From Larix sibirica (lineage: Eukaryota > Streptophyta > Pinopsida > Pinales > Pinaceae), in assembly GCA_004151065.3 (NCBI GenBank), contig NWUY0304678496.1, positions 1 to 13,021 of the forward strand: 13,021 nucleotides of DNA. Reading direction: 5' to 3'. A program made the position numbers and the translations under genes. Below are positions 8,210-13,021 of this stretch, one piece after another (position 1 is the stretch's first letter; each line of letters begins with the position of its first letter). The notes below the pieces were generated by a model that had not been told where the DNA came from, ran no database searches, and worked only from the letters and a program-made list of their open reading frames with translations.

Positions 8210-8653
8210 ATTAATGCGATCTTTTGAGTTCGTTCGTACATGCGATATCATGTTTTGAATATCTCTGCGACGGGTTTTCCGCAAATGTTAATGAATGAAG
8301 ATGTTTGGTTGTGAATTTTGGTGTTATGTTATGATGCAATAATGGGTTATTTAAATGTTCTATTTTGGTTTGTGCAAAAACATGTTGTTGGTTGATGCTA
8401 ATGTGTTTTGATGAGAATAATTGAACTATAGTGAATGATTGTGATCTCTATTTAAAGCACTCGTATCCTCTTTGTAACTGCGGAATCTTGGTTCCGGTAG
8501 CACCCTTCTTTGCCTCGGGTGAGACCTCATCTGCTCTGCAGGTGTTGCTGGGCAGGGTAAAACCTGTCTGGGCCGGTGCTCAGGGAGATCGCAGTGGGTT
8601 GGTGTCGACAGTGATGGGAACCCCTGTCAACTGGGTTTGAGTCAACAAATCAT

Positions 8654-9235
8654 ATCATCATTGACTTGAAATATCTACTCTTGGGATGGGATTTCATAAA
8701 TGTGGATGCATCAGGGAGATCTGGTGGTCTCATTACAACTAGATGGAAGTCTAGTTGTTTCCTTTGCACAAATTTTTGGTCGTTACAGTCTGGGATTGGC
8801 ACTCGACTCTTCTAAAAAGAATTTGACCTTCCTCTCCTGTTTATCAATATTTATGGTCCTTACCTCAATAGAGTCCCTTATTGGGAAACACTTTTTAACT
8901 CAGGATTATAGGACGTGGATAGGCTTGTCATTGGAGGGGATTTCAATTTCTCTCTTGGTGACTTTGAAATTTAGGGAAATAAGGCTCAAAGTGACTCATT
9001 GGTAGATTATTTCATTAGAATATTCGACCAGTTCTCCCTCTTTGATATTCCTCCAATAAAAATCCCACTGACATGGAGGAACATGCGCTCTGGTTCGAAC
9101 CACATTGCAAGGAGGATTTACCGTTTTCTTGTGAATGAAGGTATCATAAATTCTGTTGTCAGTATCCGAAAACAGGTAGGTGAAGGGGGGAACTCTGATA
9201 ATTTCCCCATTTACATGGAAACGGTTATGCATGGG
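8654..9235 (+). pseudogene. LINE endonuclease domain (APE type), 5'-truncated and broken
   Basis: This domain would nick target DNA to prime reverse transcription. Frame 2 reads GWDFINVDASGRSGGL from about 8684, the central part of a plant LINE endonuclease, then INIYGPY, VIGGDFNFSLGD (Asp 8939-8941 and Asn 8945-8947 kept), WRNMRSGSNH and SDNFPI (9194-9211). The family has S-D-H-x-P-I, so the catalytic His is Asn at 9200-9202. The D of the R-x-D-R-F-L motif is Tyr at 9119-9121. Stops lie at 8813 (TAA), 8909 (TAG) and 8972 (TAG). The beginning of the domain, including the N-x-R-G and Q-E-T motifs, is missing because of the LTR junction. Confidence 0.8.
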
Positions 9236-10110
9236 GGTAAGCCGCCTAGTCCTTACAAATTCAATGCATGTTGGTTAGACAAAGAATATTACTCTAATAT
9301 GGTTAGATCACAATGGATGCCATTCAATCCTGACCAAAGGGAATATGCTAGCATTCAGTTCCTAAACAATCTAAAAAGGATCAAATCTTGTTCCATCACT
9401 TGGGAGGATTTACGCAGAAAAAAGATGGATGTTGAACTCATTTCCATCAAGAATGAGCTCGATACTTTCTACTCTAACCACCCAAATGGTCATTTGTCAC
9501 CTAAGCAGAGGACACAGTTTATTGGTCTTGAGACCAGGCGCACTCAAATCCTAGGTGAGAATGAATCTAATTAGTGGCTCAAGAGGTGTGGCTTATGGAT
9601 TAAGAATGGGGACGACAATACTAAATTTTTTCATAACTTCGTTAAGCATCATCATCAGACCAACTCCCTTGGCCACCTAATGGATGCTGAAGGTAACCAC
9701 ATTTCCATATTCAATGATCTTGCAAGATATGGTATTCATCACTTCCACAAATTATATAAGGAGGACGCAAATGCAAAGATTGCCCAAATGTTAACATTGA
9801 CAGCTACACTACCTTCTTTCATGGACGAGGATAAAAATGCAGAGCTTATGGAACCAATCAAAATGGTGGAATTGCAAGAAGTTGTTTGGTATTTGTAGGG
9901 TGACAAAAGCCTTGGACTAGACGGTCGGTTGATCGAATTCTTTAGAAATTTCATGGATTTTTTGTGCTCTGATCTCTTGGAAGTCATTGAAGAGTCCTAT
10001 AGATATGGTAAGATTCTATCAACTTTCAACAGGACTTTCATAACTTTTATTCCTAAGGTAGAAAATGTGACTACTTGGGAGGAATTAAGGCCTATTTCAC
10101 TCTGTAATGT
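9236..10110 (+). pseudogene. LINE ORF2 linker and N-terminal RT region
   Basis: Frame 2 continues uninterrupted from the endonuclease for about 110 codons (to 9571) and ends at a TAG (9572-9574) where the family usually has a Gln before WLK. It then reads GDDNTKFFHNF (from about 9608), a hallmark of plant LINE ORF2, and continues to a TAG at 9896-9898. Next is GDKSLGLDG, where the family has G-D-K-S-P-G-P-D-G, then FITFIPKVENV and the RPISLCNV block at about 10090-10110. Frame is lost soon after, at a probable one-base deletion near 10112. The region links nicking and copying activities and includes the RT N-terminal extension. Confidence 0.8.
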
Positions 10111-11253
10111 GTATATAAATTGATAGCAAAAGTGATAGCAAACATGATCAAACCTATCTTCTTGGCTTAGTTCTATCTCGCAAGAGTAGTTTTCTTTTTT
10201 AAAAGATAGACAAATTCATGAAGTTGTACAGATAGCTTAGGAGGTTCTCCATTATGCAAATATTCGACATTTACCTGCAACCATTTTCAAAGTTGATCTT
10301 TCAAAATCCTATGATCATGTTAACTGGACCTACCTTCGCCTCATGCTCCTACAAGTTGGCTTTGGTCTAGAATTTGCGAACTAGATACAATCATGTATAA
10401 ACATTGTCACTTTCTCAGTTCTCATCAATGGATCAACCTCGAATTTTTTCAATCCAAGCAGATGGTTTCATCAGGAATGTCCTTTGGATCCTCTACTTTT
10501 CATTTTTATAATGGAGGGCCTCAGTAAATCTATCACTCAGGCCCGTCAAAATGACATGTTGTAAGGTTTTTCTTTAGGTGGTCATCTCTGTTTAAATCCT
10601 CTTTTTTTGTGGACTTCATTCTGCTTTTCTCCAATGGGATCCAATGAGATATTATCAAGCTCAACTATCTTCTACACACATTCTCGGATGCAATAGGTAT
10701 GGTGATCAATACCACTAAGTCTACCATTTCTTACATGAATCTATCTGAGGATTGTTTTGCCTAGATATATTCACAGCTTGATTTCATTGTGGCTAATATC
10801 ATTGATGGTTCTATATACCTAGGTTTTTATTTAAAAATGAATGATTATCTTATCAAGGATTGGATCTGGCTTGTAAGGAAAGTGGAAAGCAAACTATCCC
10901 TCTGGTGCAACAAGTGTTTAAGTAGAGGTGGTCATTTTATTCTTCTAAAACATGTGCTTGAGTCCCTCCCAATCTATTGGGTCTCTCTTTTTTCAATCCC
11001 TATGGGTATTTTTGATATGATCAGGAAGCTTGCATGTGGATTTTTATGGAAATCCAACAACGATGACAGATCATTATTGCTGATTGGTTGGGAGAAACTC
11101 CCTCTTCCAAAGGCTCAAGGAGGATGGGGATTGAAGGATTCCAATTTCTTTGCACAAATTTTATTGGCCAAAGGTATATGGTGTATAATCAAAGGAGACA
11201 GATTATGGGTGAAATTGGTAGTGCATAAATATATCAATCCACTAACAATATAG
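10111..11253 (+). pseudogene. LINE reverse transcriptase domain, broken (copy 2)
   Basis: After three frame changes (10105-10205) frame 2 reads DRQIHEVVQIA, a TAG (10238), motif A with VDLSKSYDHV (Asp retained), TAG (10382), INGSTSNFF, a damaged QGCPLSP-type block (here HQECPLDPLLF) and MEGLSKSI, to TAA at 10562. Frame 1 then carries motif C as FVDF (10606-10617); the family has F/Y-A-D-D, so here the second Asp is Phe, a different lesion from copy 1. Stops follow at 10645 and 10762, then an open stretch from 10765 to 11250 with YLGFYLKM, CLSRGGHFILLKHVLESLP and QGGWGLKD, the RT C-terminal region. The enzyme is inactive. Confidence 0.85.
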
Positions 11254-11936
11254 GAATGGATCTGATTGCCATAGAAACCTCTGAGGGATATTTCATCGAT
11301 GTGTAGATAATTGATTAAATCCTTTCATCTCATTGGTGATTGGATTTGTTGGAATGTTGGTGATGGAAATTCACCACGTATCGGACATGATCCTTGGATT
11401 GGGTGCTCTGAATCCTTCAGACTCCCTCAACACATGATATACCATCTGGAATATTTGGGGATCCAATTCCTTTATCAAGTCAGTGATCTTCCTACTACTA
11501 CTCACTATCAAGAATGTTGGTCTAAGGTTGGGAAATTAGGTTTCACAGGTGATGATGTTGGTCGATCGGATCTACTCACAAAGAATTTAGAGGACTGTAA
11601 CATTAAAATTTCAGGTATGGAGGATAAGATTTTATGGACTAGGAATCAAGATGGTGGTGCATACATACCCATAATTGGATATCAAATTCTTTGTGAGTCA
11701 GATGTTCGACAAGATCCACCTTGATGGAATCAGACCCTGTGGAATTCATGCTGTCCAAATAAAATGAAACTTTTCATTTGGATTTTGCTCCAAAACAAAG
11801 TCCTGTTTTGGGAAGTTCTAAAGACTCGCTTCTGGATTGGGCCTAGGTGGTGCCCTCTTTGTAAGTAAAATAATGAAACATATAAGCATCTCTTTATTTC
11901 CTGCTCATACTTGCAAATAATGGTGGATCGTATCAA
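11254..11936 (+). pseudogene. LINE connection region and zinc-binding domain (copy 2)
   Basis: Frame 1 holds throughout. Four stops cluster between 11251 and 11310 (TAG, TGA, TAG, TAA), then a 137-codon open stretch (11311-11721) with WNVGDGNSPRIGHDPW, typical of plant LINE ORF2. After a TGA at 11722-11724 comes the zf-RVT domain: NKMKLFIWILLQNKV, then CPLC (11851-11862), a TAA at 11866, and KHLFISC with His at 11887-11889 and Cys at 11902-11904. All four expected zinc ligands are kept here, unlike copy 1, although the stop codon lies between them. Confidence 0.75.
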
Positions 11937-12664
11937 TTGTGCAACATGTTTGAATATTATGTGGGGTGGTAGCGATTTGAATGAGGCCTACAGGAATTGG
12001 ATAGATTCAGGCTCTTACATGGAAACACCAGATTTACCTCTCCTTTTTATTTCGTTCACATGGATCACAAGAAACTTTTCAATATTTGAAGATAAATACA
12101 TCAATCCTCCTTTCCAAGATTCAAAGGTTCTGGCTGTTCACGCACTCCTCCCTCAGGACAAATCCCCTCCGGCTCATAGAGTTATTACTGAAGAAGTTAT
12201 TGATAATTCTGGAAGCTGGGGCTATTTTGATGGTGCATCTTAGGGGACTCCATCCATTGGAGGTGATGGTGCTATCCTCTTTTCTAATGAACAGTCTTCG
12301 ACAAGTTTCTCTAGAGGTGTTGGTTTAAGCACCAATAATCAGGCAGAGTTGATGGCCCTCAAACTATTGCTCAAACTCGGTATTTAGAACCTATATATAT
12401 TTGGCGATTCATCTGTAGTGATTCAATGGATAAAGTCTAATCGACCTCCTCAAAACATCACCCTCCAACTAATTTTTTGAGGAATCTTATAGGCTTACTA
12501 ATCTGATCCCTCACATTTCTTTCCACCATATTTCCTGTGAGAAAAATATGAATGCTAATCGCCTCTCCAATGATGGCCTATTGATAATTGATGGCCACTT
12601 GATATTAAAAGATATGGAGCTTGATCGCTTGACAGAGCATGATTCGGGACCTCATCTAGGATAA
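11937..12664 (+). pseudogene. LINE C-terminal RNase H domain (plant L1 type), broken
   Basis: RNase H would remove the RNA strand from the RNA-DNA hybrid. After a linker with FTWITRNFSIFEDKYINPP, frame 1 reads WGYFDGAS (first Asp at 12229-12231), a TAG at 12241, PSIGGDGAILFSN, NNQAELMAL (Glu at 12346-12348), a TAG near 12388, and FGDSSVVIQW (Asp at 12406-12408). Frame 2 from 12479 reads FHHISCEKNMNANRLS, where the fourth acidic residue is Asn (12557-12559). Three of the four catalytic carboxylates therefore remain. The pattern fits RVT_3 / archaeal-like RNase H domains known in several plant L1 lineages. The frame ends at the TAA at 12662. Copy 1 shows no such domain. Confidence 0.75.
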
Positions 12665-12932
12665 CTCTGACCACTTGTCTCTTTTTTTTATATCTATATA
12701 GATCGATCAATTATTTCAAAAATGGAAGAAAGATATATCTGATTCCTAATATAGGATATGTATGAACTAGATTTCTATCTACGGGTGAAAGATGACCATT
12801 TTTGTATATGAAATGTGAAGGATATTGTTGTTAAGGATTATACCCTATATCAGGGGATGGATGTTATCAACGTACATGGGGCTGACAGATAGATATATTG
12901 GGTTTTTACACTAATTACTATAAGCAAATGAG
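12665..12932. other. Flank of LINE copy 2, no gene recognised
   Basis: Probably the LINE 3' untranslated region followed by host DNA. There is a T run at 12683-12690 but no plus-strand poly(A) tail, so the end of the insertion is not visible. No reading frame of note on either strand. Confidence 0.4.
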
Positions 12933-12946
12933 ATTTAGGGTTTGAG
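12933..12946 (+). promoter_or_regulatory. Telo-box-like motif before a possible gene start
   Basis: ATTTAGGGTTTGAG contains TAGGGTTT, the reverse complement of the plant telo-box AAACCCTA. Such motifs are common in the 5' leader and proximal promoter of plant housekeeping genes. It lies about 20-30 bases upstream of the ATG at 12963. It may be chance. Confidence 0.25.
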
Positions 12947-12962
12947 AAGGAGTACTTTATTT

Positions 12963-13021
12963 ATGGCGGCTGGTCCTAGCTTTCTCTCGATCTCTATAGC
13001 AACACACCTGCAAAACCAATC
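12963..13021 (+). CDS. Possible start of a gene or of a LINE ORF1, cut by the right edge
   Basis: ATGGCGGCT at 12963 has the preferred plant start context after the ATG (GCG GCT). It opens a frame of 19 codons, MAAGPSFLSISIATHLQNQ, without a stop to the edge. The small-residue and serine-rich start could be an organelle targeting sequence, but it is too short to judge. It could equally be the first ORF of another retroelement or a chance frame. Confidence 0.2.
   Translation, partial: MAAGPSFLSISIATHLQNQ

Larger units (their letters stand above)
8006..8647 (+). repeat. LTR 2 (plus strand, about 642 bp, apparently alone)
   Basis: It begins TGTTGGCACGGG and ends GAGTCAACA, giving TG...CA limits and a start identical over nine bases to LTR 1. 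TATAAATA lies at 8163-8170, giving a short U3. CTCGGGTGAGACCT at 8514-8527 is identical to a block in LTR 1, and CTGGGTTTGA occurs near the end of both. U3 contains repeated GCGGAA words (8036, 8068, 8094). No primer-binding site follows its end, where LINE endonuclease sequence begins at once, and no polypurine tract abuts its start. The flanking five-base words GATTT and AATCA are not a target-site duplication. It is best read as a solo or orphan LTR at a rearranged junction. Confidence 0.65.
8648..12664 (+). mobile_element. Decayed L1-type LINE with RNase H domain (copy 2)
   Basis: An almost complete ORF2 region of a plant L1-type LINE is readable: APE-type endonuclease (first part missing), linker, RT, connection region, zinc-binding domain and a C-terminal RNase H. 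ORF1 and the N-terminal third of the endonuclease are absent; the sequence begins directly at the end of LTR 2. Reading needs frame 2 (8654 to about 10110), frames 1, 3 and 2 between about 10105 and 10205, frame 2 to about 10565, frame 1 from about 10600 to 12478, and frame 2 from 12479. Many in-frame stops are present. The ORF2 frame ends in a TAA at 12662-12664. No poly(A) tail or target-site duplication was seen, so the 3' limit of the whole insertion may be further right. Confidence 0.85.

Noticed and set aside
2954-8647. One complete LTR retrotransposon bounded by LTR 1 and LTR 2
   Set aside because: The LTRs are in opposite orientation and strongly diverged, and no gag-pol lies between them.
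1-13021. tRNA or rRNA genes, CRISPR array, bacterial operon, or a novel defence-type gene cluster
   Set aside because: None of the necessary signals (cloverleaf boxes, regular spaced repeats, packed ORFs with ribosome-binding sites) is present; the content is plant-type repeats.

Overview
The window looks like nuclear DNA from a seed plant with a large, repeat-rich genome. The evidence is non-LTR retrotransposons of the plant L1 type (one with a C-terminal RNase H domain), LTRs with plant-like TATA boxes, a tRNA-Asp-type primer-binding site, and long AT-rich stretches without genes. A gymnosperm is a reasonable guess but cannot be proven from the sequence. No intact protein-coding gene is visible: every recognisable coding tract has in-frame stops, frame changes or lost catalytic residues. 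There is no bacterial-style operon, CRISPR array, tRNA or rRNA.

Layout, left to right. (1) 1 to about 2200, plus strand: the 3' part of a decayed L1-type LINE (reverse transcriptase, connection region, broken zinc-binding domain), running off the left edge. (2) About 2386-3606, minus strand: a decayed LTR retrotransposon end, with an LTR (2954-3606), a primer-binding site resembling that for tRNA-Asp (2927-2944), and a broken gag-position reading frame of unrecognised family (2386-2909). (3) 3625-3945: two diverged tandem copies of a unit of about 165 bp. (4) 3946-5450: AT-rich DNA with one older diverged duplication (about 4693-4972 and 5040-5475). (5) About 5454-6900, plus strand: a relic that I read as a DUF247-family (PF03140) pseudogene of roughly 480 codons, the only likely host-gene remnant. 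(6) 6901-8005: nothing recognised apart from a short telomere-motif hairpin. (7) 8006-8647, plus strand: a second LTR, related to the first but in the opposite orientation, alone. (8) 8648-12664, plus strand: a second, different L1-type LINE, cut inside its endonuclease domain and then readable through RT and zinc-binding domains to RNase H. (9) 12665-13021: flank, with a possible gene start at the right edge (ATG at 12963).

The parts do not form a pathway. They record nested and truncated insertions followed by decay, much of it apparently C-to-T, as expected of methylated plant repeats. The points most worth a second look are the DUF247 relic, the pair of inverted related LTRs, the LTR/LINE junction without a target-site duplication, and the unrecognised gag-position coding relic.
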